Shown piece by piece: positions 41,842-49,695 of a stretch of DNA of 64,000 nucleotides; positions within the stretch are counted from its first letter, which is position 1, and each line of letters begins with the position of its first letter. Origin of the DNA: DATAAP01 sp041690495. GTDB taxonomy: Bacteria; Pseudomonadota; Alphaproteobacteria; CACIAM-22H2. The notes under the pieces are model-generated. The model had not been told where the DNA came from and searched no databases. It saw only the letters and a list, made by a program, of their open reading frames with translations. The stretch covers positions 310,001 through 374,000 of the forward strand of contig JAWLHE010000003.1 in assembly GCA_041690495.1 (NCBI GenBank). The letters are read 5' to 3'. Made by a program: the position numbers and the translations under genes.

Positions 41842-42899
41842 GCCCGCCGCATCGCCACGCGCCGCTGCAGCCCTGGCAGATCGATGCCCCGCATCGTTTC
41901 GCCGCGCTCGGCGCTTTCCCTCTCGAGAGCGGCGAGGCGATCGAGGATTTCCACGCGTGCTATGTTACGCATGGCCGGCTGTCCGAGGCGCGCGACAATG
42001 CCGTCCTGGTCTGCGCCGCCATCGGCCAAAGCCATCACCGGCTCGACTTCCTGATCGGGCACGGCCGTGCGCTCGATCCCGATCGCTTCTTCATCGTCGC
42101 GATCGATGCGATCGGCAATGGCCTGACCACATCGCCCAGCACCAGCCCCGCGCAGCCGCATAGTGCGTTCCCGCGGTTTACCATCCGCGACATGGTCGCG
42201 TCGCAGCATGCGGTGCTCACCAGAACGCTCGGGATCGACAGATTGCACGCCGTGGTCGGCGCGTCGATGGGCGGAATGCAGGCGCTGCAATGGGCGGTGA
42301 CCCACCCCGAGATGATGGACACCATCGTCGCGATGACGCCGATGGCGCGAACCGCGCCGTGGGCCGTAACCGTCAACGAGACCTGCCGGTCGGCGCTGAT
42401 GGCCGACGCGGCCTGGGACGGCCGGCGGTTCACGAGTCCCCCGCTCCGCGGCTGGCGGACATGGTCGGGTGTGCTGCGCATGCTCGCCAACCGCAGTCCG
42501 CGAGCCCTGGCGCAGGATTGTGCCGGCCGGGATACGGCACTGGCGCGGTATGCCGCCGTCGCCGACGATACGCTGACGATGGAACTCGATCCGCTCGACT
42601 GGATTTATCAGAGTTACGCGTACGACGCGCATGACGTAGCGGCAGAGGTCCGCTTCGGCGGCGACCTCAAGGCCGCGCTCGCGTCGATCTCGGCGCATAC
42701 GTTCGTCATCGCCTCGGCCACGGACCTGTACAATCCGGTCGAGGCCGCGCGCGAAGCTGCGCAGCTCATTCGCGGCGCGCGCTATCTCGAACTTGCGACT
42801 GTTCAGGGTCACCAGGCGGCCAGCGCTGCCTGCCCGGCCGATGCGACCGTCATCGACCGCGCGATCAAGGCCTTCTTTGCCGCGCATCCGCACGCGTGA
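41838..42899 (+). CDS. MetX-like alpha/beta-hydrolase (homoserine O-acyltransferase family)
   Basis: 353 residues. The nucleophile is Ser143 in VGASMGGMQALQWAV; the acid and His are in ATDLYNPVEAA and VQGHQAAS. The IDAIGNGLTTSPS segment is MetX-like but lacks the usual GGC-type tripeptide pattern. Overlap with the alcohol dehydrogenase (ATGA) places it in the catabolic operon and not in methionine synthesis. It probably works as an acyl hydrolase or transferase on a pathway intermediate. Confidence 0.8.
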   Translation: MSPPHRHAPLQPWQIDAPHRFAALGAFPLESGEAIEDFHACYVTHGRLSEARDNAVLVCAAIGQSHHRLDFLIGHGRALDPDRFFIVAIDAIGNGLTTSPSTSPAQPHSAFPRFTIRDMVASQHAVLTRTLGIDRLHAVVGASMGGMQALQWAVTHPEMMDTIVAMTPMARTAPWAVTVNETCRSALMADAAWDGRRFTSPPLRGWRTWSGVLRMLANRSPRALAQDCAGRDTALARYAAVADDTLTMELDPLDWIYQSYAYDAHDVAAEVRFGGDLKAALASISAHTFVIASATDLYNPVEAAREAAQLIRGARYLELATVQGHQAASAACPADATVIDRAIKAFFAAHPHA

Positions 42900-43040
42900 T
42901 CGCGAGCCGGACCCGCTAGAATAAGATCATTTTCTTATAAAAATCACCCTCTTGACGTGGACCACGGGGCCTCGGGTAACTGCGATGTAAGGGCGAAAAC
43001 CCAATCCATTTCAAATGCTTAAATTATCTCGTAAATGTCG

Positions 43041-43069
43041 CGGACAGGCGCGCCGCCGGTCCCTATAAT
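43041..43069 (+). promoter_or_regulatory. Promoter of the candidate small RNA
   Basis: CGGACA (43041-43046) and a perfect TATAAT (43064-43069) are 17 bases apart. Confidence 0.5.
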
Positions 43070-43075
43070 CAAGGT

Positions 43076-43171
43076 CCGCGTTGGAAACGAGTTTGCTCGC
43101 TGCCTTCGTGGATTCCTTTTCCGAGGAAGCGGCCGCCGGGGTCCGATCGCCCCGGCGGCCATTTTAATTTT
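43076..43171 (+). ncRNA. Candidate small RNA of about 95 bases
   Basis: Bounded by the TATAAT promoter and a strong terminator. The terminator is a perfect 11-base stem (GGCCGCCGGGG at 43131-43141, CCCCGGCGGCC at 43150-43160) followed by ATTTTAATTTT. No Rfam family is recognised by eye. A 28-codon frame from TTG 43081 to TAA 43167 runs through it without a ribosome site, so an RNA is more likely than a peptide. Confidence 0.45.
43131..43171 (+). terminator. Strong rho-independent terminator
   Basis: An 11-base perfect GC stem with an 8-base loop, then a T-rich tail. Confidence 0.8.
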
Positions 43172-43689
43172 CGGCGCCGCATGAACGCCGCGATCCCGTT
43201 CTCCAATCAAGCGCGTCGCTTGCGTCGGCGAGACACTGCAATGGTGTTCGCGTCGCAACCGACATCCTGCCGCGTTTGATGCGAAGATCGAGTCGACGCG
43301 AATCCCGCGACCATATCGTCCAACATGTTTCATGCAGCCTTGCGACTCACCGCGGATGATGCATGGCGTCGGTCGAAACCGCGCCGACGATGCGCGACGT
43401 CGATGCGTGAGTCGAATCCGCATGAGCAATCTTCCGATGCGCGCGCTCCTGGACGCGAAGGTCCCCCATCGCATGTTCGGACAATGTGATTTTCGTTAGC
43501 ACTTTTTAATTGAATTCTTAACCTTGCAGGCGCAGAAATATCGTGTGGGTATTCGAGTCCGCGCTTAGTCCGGGCAATCCGGACGTCGATGCGACATGTT
43601 GATCGGAACGCCGTCACATCATGAGCGACTGCTCGATTGCCCATCCGGCGCGGAATCCTCCGCGACGGCACTCGGAAAAGGAGCCAACC

Positions 43690-43752
43690 ATGGCAGCGAA
43701 GAAAAAGGCGAAGGCGAAGACCAAGAAGAGAACCGCCAAGAAGAAGCAGTAA
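43690..43752 (+). CDS. 20-residue lysine/arginine-rich mini-protein
   Basis: The product (MAAKKKAKAKTKKRTAKKKQ) is 60% basic. AAAAGGAG ends seven bases before the ATG, an ideal ribosome site, and a rho-independent terminator follows 22 bases after the stop. It resembles the tail of histone-H1-like or L21-type proteins and may bind RNA or DNA. It is too short for normal gene finders. Confidence 0.6.
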   Translation: MAAKKKAKAKTKKRTAKKKQ

Positions 43753-43773
43753 CACGCAAAGCGCGTTACTCAG

Positions 43774-43804
43774 CGGGCGGCGCCGAAAGGCGCCCCCCGT
43801 TTTG
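43774..43804 (+). terminator. Terminator after the lysine-rich mini-protein
   Basis: CGGG-C-GGCGCC pairs with GGCGCC-C-CCCG around a GAAA tetraloop (one mismatch), followed by TTTTG. Confidence 0.8.
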
Positions 43805-43849
43805 CTTTGGCGCACGCGCTCACGCATGCGCGCGTGCAATAGATGAACG

Positions 43850-44476
43850 TCAGCGATTCCTGGCGCCGCGCATTCCGGCACGGGTGCGTACCGGAAAATC
43901 CGGCATGGCGTCCCCTGGCAGCAGCCTGATCGAATGCGCGCCGTGATCCGGTCTGCAGCGATACCGTCGCGATGCGGCATAGGCGTCTTCATCGGCAACC
44001 ACGGCACCCGAGACGCCGGCCAAGGCCCCGGCCGCAAGTTCGAGCGCCAGGAAGCGTGCGCGATCGACAGGTCCGGGCAAGTCCATGTCGACCGTCAGCG
44101 TCGCTGAGAATCCGAAGCGCTGGTAGTACGGCGCGTCGCCGACCAGGATCACGGCGCGATGGCGCAACGCCATTGCCCGGGCGAGACCGGCGCTGATGAG
44201 CCGCGCACCGATGCCGCGGCCGCGGCACGCCGGATCGACGGCGACCGGGCCGAGAAGCAGCGCGCGATGCCGCGTACCGATCCGCACCGGCCAGAACCGC
44301 AGCGTGCCGACCAGACTCCCGCCCTCGCGGGCCACGAAAGCGAGGCCGCGCACCGGGCGTCGTCCGTCGCGGAGGCGCTGTACCGTCTTGCTGCGGCGTT
44401 CCGGCCCGAAGGCGCGGTCGAGCAGGTCCTCGATCGCCGCCCCGTCCGCGGGCCGCTCGAGCTCGATCGCCACCAT
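43850..44476 (-). CDS. GNAT-family N-acetyltransferase
   Basis: 208 residues. The acetyl-CoA loop is in LLLGPVAVDPACRGRGIGARL (R/Q-x-x-G-x-G/A), followed by AVILVGDAPYYQRFGFSATL, which is the YhbS-type motif B region. The C-terminus is longer than average. It is the last gene of the polyamine cluster and 18 bases after the decarboxylase, so polyamine acetylation is a possible role; no direct proof. Confidence 0.85.
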   Translation of the reverse strand: MVAIELERPADGAAIEDLLDRAFGPERRSKTVQRLRDGRRPVRGLAFVAREGGSLVGTLRFWPVRIGTRHRALLLGPVAVDPACRGRGIGARLISAGLARAMALRHRAVILVGDAPYYQRFGFSATLTVDMDLPGPVDRARFLALELAAGALAGVSGAVVADEDAYAASRRYRCRPDHGAHSIRLLPGDAMPDFPVRTRAGMRGARNR

Positions 44477-44494
44477 CTCCTTTGCGCCGCCTCC

Positions 44495-45622
44495 TCAGAC
44501 GCAATAGGTGCGCAGCGGCTCGAAGCCGTTGAACGCCACCGACGAATAGGTCGAGGTATAGGCGCCGGTGGCGCGGATCTCGAGCTTGTCGCCGATTTCG
44601 AGGTCGGACGGCAGGCGGTAGTCGGCCTTCTCGTAGATCACGTCGGCGCTGTCGCAGGTCGGGCCGGCGAGGATGACAGGTTCGGGTGTCCCCTTGCGCT
44701 GGCTGACCACGGGATACTGGATCGCCTCGTCCATCGTCTCGGCAAGGCCGCCGAACTTGCCGATGTCGAGATAGACCCAGCGTTTGCGGTCGTTCTCCGA
44801 CTTCTTCGAGATCAGCACGACCTCGGTCTGAATGACGCCGGCGTCGCCGACCATCTGGCGGCCCGGCTCGACGATCACGTCGGGGATGCGGTTGCCGAAA
44901 TGCCGCGCGATCGACTCGCGGATCGCGGCACCGTAGGCATTGAGCGCCGGCACGCTGCGCCGGTAGCGGGTCGGAAAGCCGCCGCCGATGTTGAGCATCG
45001 TGAGCCGCACGCCCTTCTCCTCCAGGTCGCGGAACAGCCGTGCCGCCTCGGCGACGGCCGTGTCCCACGCCGCCGGGTCGCGCTGCTGCGAGCCGACATG
45101 GAAGGACACGCCGTGCGGAACGACGTCGCGCTGCGCCGCCGCAAGCAGCAGCTCGCGTGCCATGTCGACGTCGCAGCCGAACTTGCGCGACAGCGGCCAG
45201 TCGGCGCCCGCGCCCGAGGTCAGGATGCGGCAGAACACCTTGCTGCCGGGTGCAGACCCCGCGATCTTGTCCAGCTCGGCCGCCGAATCGAAGGCATACA
45301 GGCGCACGCCGCGCTCGTACGCCGCGGCGATGTCGCCGCGCTTCTTGATGGTATTGCCGAAGGAGATGCGTTCCGCCCCCGCACCGGCCGCGAGCGCCAT
45401 GTCGATCTCGCTCACGCTCGCCGTGTCGAACGACGAGCCGAGCGAGGCCAGCAGGCCGAGGATCTCCGGCGCCGGGTTCGCCTTGACGGCGTAGTAGATC
45501 CCGGCATCCGGAACCGCGGCGCGGAGCTTGCGATAGTTTGCGGCGACCACGTCGAGGTCGATGACCAGGCATGGCGTGGCGGGCTGCCGCTCCGCGAGGA
45601 AGCGGGCGATCTTCTTCGTCAT
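44495..45622 (-). CDS. Type III PLP ornithine/lysine decarboxylase
   Basis: 375 residues, fold III. PLP-binding Lys47 is in YYAVKANP; the phosphate loop is in LNIGGGFPTRY and EPGRQMVGDAG; Cys323 in GPTCDSADVIY is the catalytic Cys from the partner subunit. FHVGSQQRDP is the HVGSQ motif. It makes putrescine from ornithine (perhaps also cadaverine). The start at 45622 (MTKKIARFLAERQPATP) is usual for the alphaproteobacterial form. It lies 29 bases after the homospermidine synthase gene. Confidence 0.92.
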   Translation of the reverse strand: MTKKIARFLAERQPATPCLVIDLDVVAANYRKLRAAVPDAGIYYAVKANPAPEILGLLASLGSSFDTASVSEIDMALAAGAGAERISFGNTIKKRGDIAAAYERGVRLYAFDSAAELDKIAGSAPGSKVFCRILTSGAGADWPLSRKFGCDVDMARELLLAAAQRDVVPHGVSFHVGSQQRDPAAWDTAVAEAARLFRDLEEKGVRLTMLNIGGGFPTRYRRSVPALNAYGAAIRESIARHFGNRIPDVIVEPGRQMVGDAGVIQTEVVLISKKSENDRKRWVYLDIGKFGGLAETMDEAIQYPVVSQRKGTPEPVILAGPTCDSADVIYEKADYRLPSDLEIGDKLEIRATGAYTSTYSSVAFNGFEPLRTYCV

Positions 45623-45651
45623 CTTCTCGTTGTCTCCTTCGACCCGACGCG

Positions 45652-47058
45652 TCAGGCGACGCGGAAGTTCTTGAACTGCCACGGGCACTCGGAATCGACC
45701 GGCTCCGTGAACAGGCGGCCGCGATTCTGGAGCGGCGTCCAGTCCGAGTAGATGCCGACCATCTCGCCGAGATACGGTCGCGCGATCTCCAGCACGCGGG
45801 CATGGTCCATCGCATCCGGCTCGACGATTCCTTCGCGCGGGTTCTCGATCGCCCAGACCATCCCGGCCAGTACCGCCGCGGTCACCTGCAGGCTGGTCGC
45901 ATTGTTGTAGGGCGCCAGCGCGCGCGCTTCATGGATCGACAGGCGCGAGCCGAACCAGTAGGCGCCTTTGCTGTGGCCCATCAGCAGCACGCCGAGCTCG
46001 TCGATGCCGTCGACGATCTCGCGCATCAGCAGCCGCTTCCTGGCCTGGATCGTCCAGTTCTTTCCGGCGATCTCGTGCAGGCTCAGCACCGCGTCGTCGC
46101 AGGGGTGATAGGCATAGTGCACGGTCGGGCGGTAGCGCACGGTGCCGCCCTGCTTGAGCGTGTAGTAGTCCGCGATCGAGATCGACTCGTTATGCGTGAC
46201 CAGGAAGCCGTGGAACGGCCCTTCCAGCGGCGTCCAGGTACGCACGCGCGTGGCAGCGCCCGGCCGCTCCAGGAAGATCGCGCTGTCGCAGCCGAATTCG
46301 TGGCGGCGGCCATCGTCGGGCCAGTGCTTCTCGTGCGTGCCCCAGCCGAGCTCGGCCGGCTGGCTGCCCTCGCCGACGAAGCCGTCGATCGACCAGGTGT
46401 TGACGAACTCGCCCGGCTTCTTCGGGTGCTCCGCGGTCTGGGTGTCGCGCTCGGCGATATGGATCACCTTGATGCCGAGCGCGGCCGCCAGCGCCGCCCA
46501 TTCCTCGCGCGTGCGCGGAATGCCGGTCTCGATCCCGGTGTCGCGGGCGATGTCGAGCAGCGCCTCCTTGACGAAATGCGAGACAAGGCCCGGGTTGGCC
46601 CCGTGCGTCAGCACTGCCGTACGTCCACCCCTGGAGGCGGGCGCCAACGCCAGCGCCGATTCGCGGAGCGCGTAGTTCGATCGCTGCGAGGGCGTGAGCG
46701 ACGGGTCGGTGTACCCGCCCAGCCACGGCTCGATGCAGGTGTCGAGATAGAAGACGTCTTTCTCGCGGGCGAGCTCGATCAGCGCCGTCGACGAGACGTC
46801 AACCGACAGGTTGAGCAGGAAATCGCCCGCGCGCAGCATCGAGCCCAGCACCGCGCGGTAGTTGTCGCGGGTGAGCGGCTCGACGCGGAAGCCGACGCCA
46901 TGCTCGGCCGCGATCGCGCGGCCGGCCTCGTCCGCCGTCACGATGGTGATGTTCCCGCGTGGCATGTCGATGTGGCGCAGGATCAGCGGCAGGACGCCCT
47001 GGCCGATGCTGCCGAAGCCGACCATGACCAGGCGGCCTTCGAACGTGACATGCTTCAT
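45652..47058 (-). CDS. hss: Homospermidine synthase
   Basis: 468 residues, normal length. The N-terminal Rossmann motif is VMVGFGSIGQGVLPLILRH; other conserved segments include FYLDTCIEPWLGGY, THGANPGLVSHFVKEAL, THNESISIADYYT and MGHSKGAYWFGSRL. It makes symmetrical homospermidine from two putrescines with NAD as a cofactor. AAGGAG lies before the ATG. It is flanked by two decarboxylase genes that can supply putrescine. Confidence 0.95.
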   Translation of the reverse strand: MKHVTFEGRLVMVGFGSIGQGVLPLILRHIDMPRGNITIVTADEAGRAIAAEHGVGFRVEPLTRDNYRAVLGSMLRAGDFLLNLSVDVSSTALIELAREKDVFYLDTCIEPWLGGYTDPSLTPSQRSNYALRESALALAPASRGGRTAVLTHGANPGLVSHFVKEALLDIARDTGIETGIPRTREEWAALAAALGIKVIHIAERDTQTAEHPKKPGEFVNTWSIDGFVGEGSQPAELGWGTHEKHWPDDGRRHEFGCDSAIFLERPGAATRVRTWTPLEGPFHGFLVTHNESISIADYYTLKQGGTVRYRPTVHYAYHPCDDAVLSLHEIAGKNWTIQARKRLLMREIVDGIDELGVLLMGHSKGAYWFGSRLSIHEARALAPYNNATSLQVTAAVLAGMVWAIENPREGIVEPDAMDHARVLEIARPYLGEMVGIYSDWTPLQNRGRLFTEPVDSECPWQFKNFRVA

Positions 47059-47098
47059 CCTCGTATCTCCTTCGCCACGATGGACGGGGGACGTTGGC

Positions 47099-47119
47099 GC
47101 GGAATGCCTCGCATTCCGC
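47099..47119 (-). other. Hairpin between the decarboxylase and hss
   Basis: GCGGAATGC and GCATTCCGC pair perfectly around CTC. No T-run follows, so it is an mRNA processing or stability stem, not a full terminator. Confidence 0.4.
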
Positions 47120-47144
47120 ACCCTGCTTTCCTGGTTCCGGGCGG

Positions 47145-48371
47145 TCAATTCGCGTCGGGCTCCACGCCGGGCGTTGCCAGCAGCGGGCCGTCGCTCACCT
47201 CGACGAGGCGGGCGCGGTCGAAGCCGTTGAACGCCGTGCGCAGGCACGCGCCGTAGGCGCCGAGCTGGCCGATCTCGACGAAGTCGCCCTCGCGGATATC
47301 GTCCGGCAGCTCGAACGGTCCGCGCATGCGGTCCGCGGAGTCGCAGGTCGGGCCCCAGAGCTCGAATCCCGCGAGCGGCGCGTCGCTTTCCGGCTCGCCC
47401 GGACGGACAAGCCTCACCGGGAAGCGCCAGCACGGCGTGCCGGCATCCGACAGGCTGCCGTAGATGCCGTCGTTGACGAACAGCTCGTTACCGCGGCGCA
47501 GCTCCACGCGCACGACCACCGACGCGCCGGCGCCGACGAGGGCGCGGCCCGGCTCCGCCCACAGCCGCGCCTTCGGCAGGCCGAGAGCGGCGAAGCCGGC
47601 CTCGATCTCGGCGAAGTAGGCGCCCAGCGCGGGCGGCGTCATGTCCGGATAGCTGACCGGGAAGCCGCCGCCGACATCGACGATGTCGACCGGAACGCCG
47701 GCGAGCCGGATCGCCTCGCCCGCGCGATCGAGCGCGCGCCGGTAGGCGAGCGGCTCCAGGCACTGCGAGCCGACATGGAAAGCAATGCCGAGGCGCAGCG
47801 CGAGCGGGCGCGCGGCCCGAAGAAGCTCCGCCGCCGTTGCGACGTCCGCGCCGAATTTGCCGGACAGGTCGTAGGCCGCATTGCCCTTGGGCAGCGCCAA
47901 CCGCACGATCAGGCCGAGGTCGCGTGCGTCACCGGTCTCCGCGCGGATCTTCGCGAGTTCGTCGAAACTGTCGAGCACGAAGTCGCGCACGCCGTGGTGC
48001 GCATAGGCCTCGCGGATCGCCGCCCGGCTCTTGACCGGATGCATGTAGTGGATCTCCGCCGCGGGCAGCACCGCGCGGACCAGCGCCACCTCGGCGGGCG
48101 AGGCGCAGTCGTAATGGCGCACGCCGCCGGCCCATGCCGCACGCAGCACGGCAGGCTCGGGGTTGCACTTGACGGCGTACAGCACGTCGCCCGGGAACGC
48201 GTCCACGAACCGGCGCGCCGCGGCGGTGATCACCGCGGGGCGCAGGCAGTAGAGCGGCTCGGACGGGCGCTCGGCGGCGACGACCGCATCGACGCGCGGA
48301 CGCGGCGCTTCGACGGAAGCGAAGCGTCGTCGCAGCGGCGACACGGCAGTGCGAACACGGGTACGGGCCAT
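47145..48371 (-). CDS. Second type III PLP decarboxylase (ornithine decarboxylase-like)
   Basis: 408 residues. PLP Lys68 in VLYAVKCNPEP, HVGSQ in AFHVGSQCLEP, VDVGGGFPVSYPD, and catalytic Cys343 in GPTCDSADRMR. An Arg-rich N-terminus (MARTRVRTAVSPLRRRFASV) is unlike its paralogue at 44495. All catalytic residues are kept, so it should be active, perhaps with another substrate or regulation. A long structured leader precedes it; the ribosome site GAGGAAG is inside a small TCCT/AGGA hairpin. Confidence 0.9.
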   Translation of the reverse strand: MARTRVRTAVSPLRRRFASVEAPRPRVDAVVAAERPSEPLYCLRPAVITAAARRFVDAFPGDVLYAVKCNPEPAVLRAAWAGGVRHYDCASPAEVALVRAVLPAAEIHYMHPVKSRAAIREAYAHHGVRDFVLDSFDELAKIRAETGDARDLGLIVRLALPKGNAAYDLSGKFGADVATAAELLRAARPLALRLGIAFHVGSQCLEPLAYRRALDRAGEAIRLAGVPVDIVDVGGGFPVSYPDMTPPALGAYFAEIEAGFAALGLPKARLWAEPGRALVGAGASVVVRVELRRGNELFVNDGIYGSLSDAGTPCWRFPVRLVRPGEPESDAPLAGFELWGPTCDSADRMRGPFELPDDIREGDFVEIGQLGAYGACLRTAFNGFDRARLVEVSDGPLLATPGVEPDAN

Positions 48372-48720
48372 CTTGACTTCCTCGCAAGGATGACGGCGCG
48401 CAACGATGCGCGCCCGAACCCGGACGGCGCGGCCTTCCACACGGGAACGAGCCGACGGCCGTCCGCGAAATGCGGACCTGACGACCGCCGCGGCCTGTCA
48501 GCCACGGCGGGCGCGTCTACCCAGCGATGCGATGGAGAGCGGTCGCTCCATGCCGAACAGCAACCATATCCACTTCCCTTAAGGACACCGGCCCACGATT
48601 GACCGGCTCGACCGAAAAGGACGCGTTACGTCGTTGCATAGCCTCCACAGGGCCATCGGCACGTGCGATTTGCGTCTGGTTGCGTATGTAATTCAACTGT
48701 GCCGCAGCGCAAGAAAATTC
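48372..48720 (-). promoter_or_regulatory. Long structured 5' leader of the decarboxylase-hss operon
   Basis: No normal gene is in these 350 bases. On the minus strand there are successive stems: CCGCCGTGG/CCGCGGCGG, GTCCGC/GCGGAC, GGCGCGC/GCGCGCC and finally TCCT/AGGA that hides the ribosome site. Short ORFs lie before them. A leader upstream of ornithine decarboxylase (speF element) is known in alphaproteobacteria; that this one is a member is inference from position. Confidence 0.5.
48517..48567 (-). CDS. Putative 16-residue leader peptide
   Basis: MVAVRHGATALHRIAG, with AAGGGAAG before the ATG. A second overlapping frame (48498-48551, MERPLSIASLGRRARRG) begins within it and ends in an Arg-rich stretch that reaches the first big stem. 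Translation of either could sense ornithine, arginine or polyamines by ribosome stalling. Short length makes the call uncertain. Confidence 0.4.
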   Translation of the reverse strand: MVAVRHGATALHRIAG

Positions 48721-48731
48721 TTGCGCCCGCA

Positions 48732-48767
48732 GCAAAAAAATCGCCGCGCGTGACGCCTGCGCGTCAC
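48732..48767 (-). terminator. Probable terminator after the ureohydrolase gene
   Basis: On the minus strand, directly after the stop, GTGACGC/GCGTCAC form a stem, and a run of seven T follows ten bases later. Confidence 0.5.
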
Positions 48768-49655
48768 TCAGCGCTTCGCGACCAGGGCGAGATACTCGTA
48801 GGCAACCGTCGCCGCAGCGAGCGCGGTGATCTCGGCGACGTCGTAGGCGGGCGCAACCTCGACGACGTCCATGCCGACGAAGCGGATTCCGCCAAGTCTT
48901 CGGAGAATCGCCTGCGCCTGCCAGCTGGCCAGCCCGCCGATCTCCGGCGTGCCGGTGCCCGGCGCGAAAGCCGGATCGAGCGCGTCGATGTCGAAGCTCA
49001 GGTAGGTCGGCGCATCGCCGACGATCCCGTGCACGCGCTCCGCGACCGCAACGGGCCCGGCGACATGCACGTCCTCGGCGCCGATGACGGTGACGCCCTT
49101 GCCCTTCGTCCAGTCCCAGACGTCGCGCTGGACCGGCGAGCGGATACCGATCTGCACGGTGCGGCGCGGATCGATCAGGCCTTCCTCGATGGCGTGGAAG
49201 AACACCGAACCGTGGCCGTATTTCAGGCCGAAGCTGTCAGGCCAGGTGTCGACATGCGCGTCGAAATGCACGAGCCCGACCTGCCCGTGCCGGCGCCGGA
49301 CGGCGCGGAGCAGCGCGAGGGTGACGGCATGGTCGCCCCCCAGCGCGATCAGATGCGACACCTGTGCCGCCTGCTCCTCGATTGCGGCGAGACTCTTCTC
49401 GACTTCGCCGAGCACGAGCGCAAAATCGCCGATATCGGCCAGCGCTACCGTCGCGGGATCGAGCCACGTGCCCGGGTGGTGACCGTCGACGAGCATGCGG
49501 CTCGCATGCCGGATCGCCTGCGGACCGCCGCGCGCACCGCTGCGGTTGGTCGTCGCAATATCGAACGGGATGCCGGCGACGCAGAACGCGGCGTCGCGCG
49601 CAGTGCGAGAGACACCCATGAAGGTCGGCGGAATGGCAAAGGTCGGCGTGCCCAT
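48768..49655 (-). CDS. speB: Agmatinase/ureohydrolase family protein
   Basis: 295 residues. The Mn ligands are in LGGDHAVTL, VHFDAHVDTW and SFDIDALDPAFAPGTGTPE. The sequence is closer to agmatinases than to arginases (SGARGGPQAIRHAS near the start). It would give putrescine and urea from agmatine, feeding hss by a second route. No arginine decarboxylase gene is in the window, so another guanidino substrate is possible. Confidence 0.85.
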   Translation of the reverse strand: MGTPTFAIPPTFMGVSRTARDAAFCVAGIPFDIATTNRSGARGGPQAIRHASRMLVDGHHPGTWLDPATVALADIGDFALVLGEVEKSLAAIEEQAAQVSHLIALGGDHAVTLALLRAVRRRHGQVGLVHFDAHVDTWPDSFGLKYGHGSVFFHAIEEGLIDPRRTVQIGIRSPVQRDVWDWTKGKGVTVIGAEDVHVAGPVAVAERVHGIVGDAPTYLSFDIDALDPAFAPGTGTPEIGGLASWQAQAILRRLGGIRFVGMDVVEVAPAYDVAEITALAAATVAYEYLALVAKR

Positions 49656-49695
49656 GACGGGGGGAGATAAGGTGCTCCCGCCCCTTCCGCAACCT

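Larger units (their letters stand above)
42900..43689. other. Long intergenic region with a probable small RNA
   Basis: No gene of normal size is seen in 790 bases. The left part has an AT-rich stretch, a promoter and a strong terminator (called separately). The right part (43172-43660) is rich in short CGATGCG/CGTCG words without open frames of good codon use. Confidence 0.5.

Noticed and set aside
42900..43689. rRNA or long ORFs in the large gap
   Set aside because: No rRNA-like conserved stretches; the frames present on both strands have Arg-rich shadow composition.
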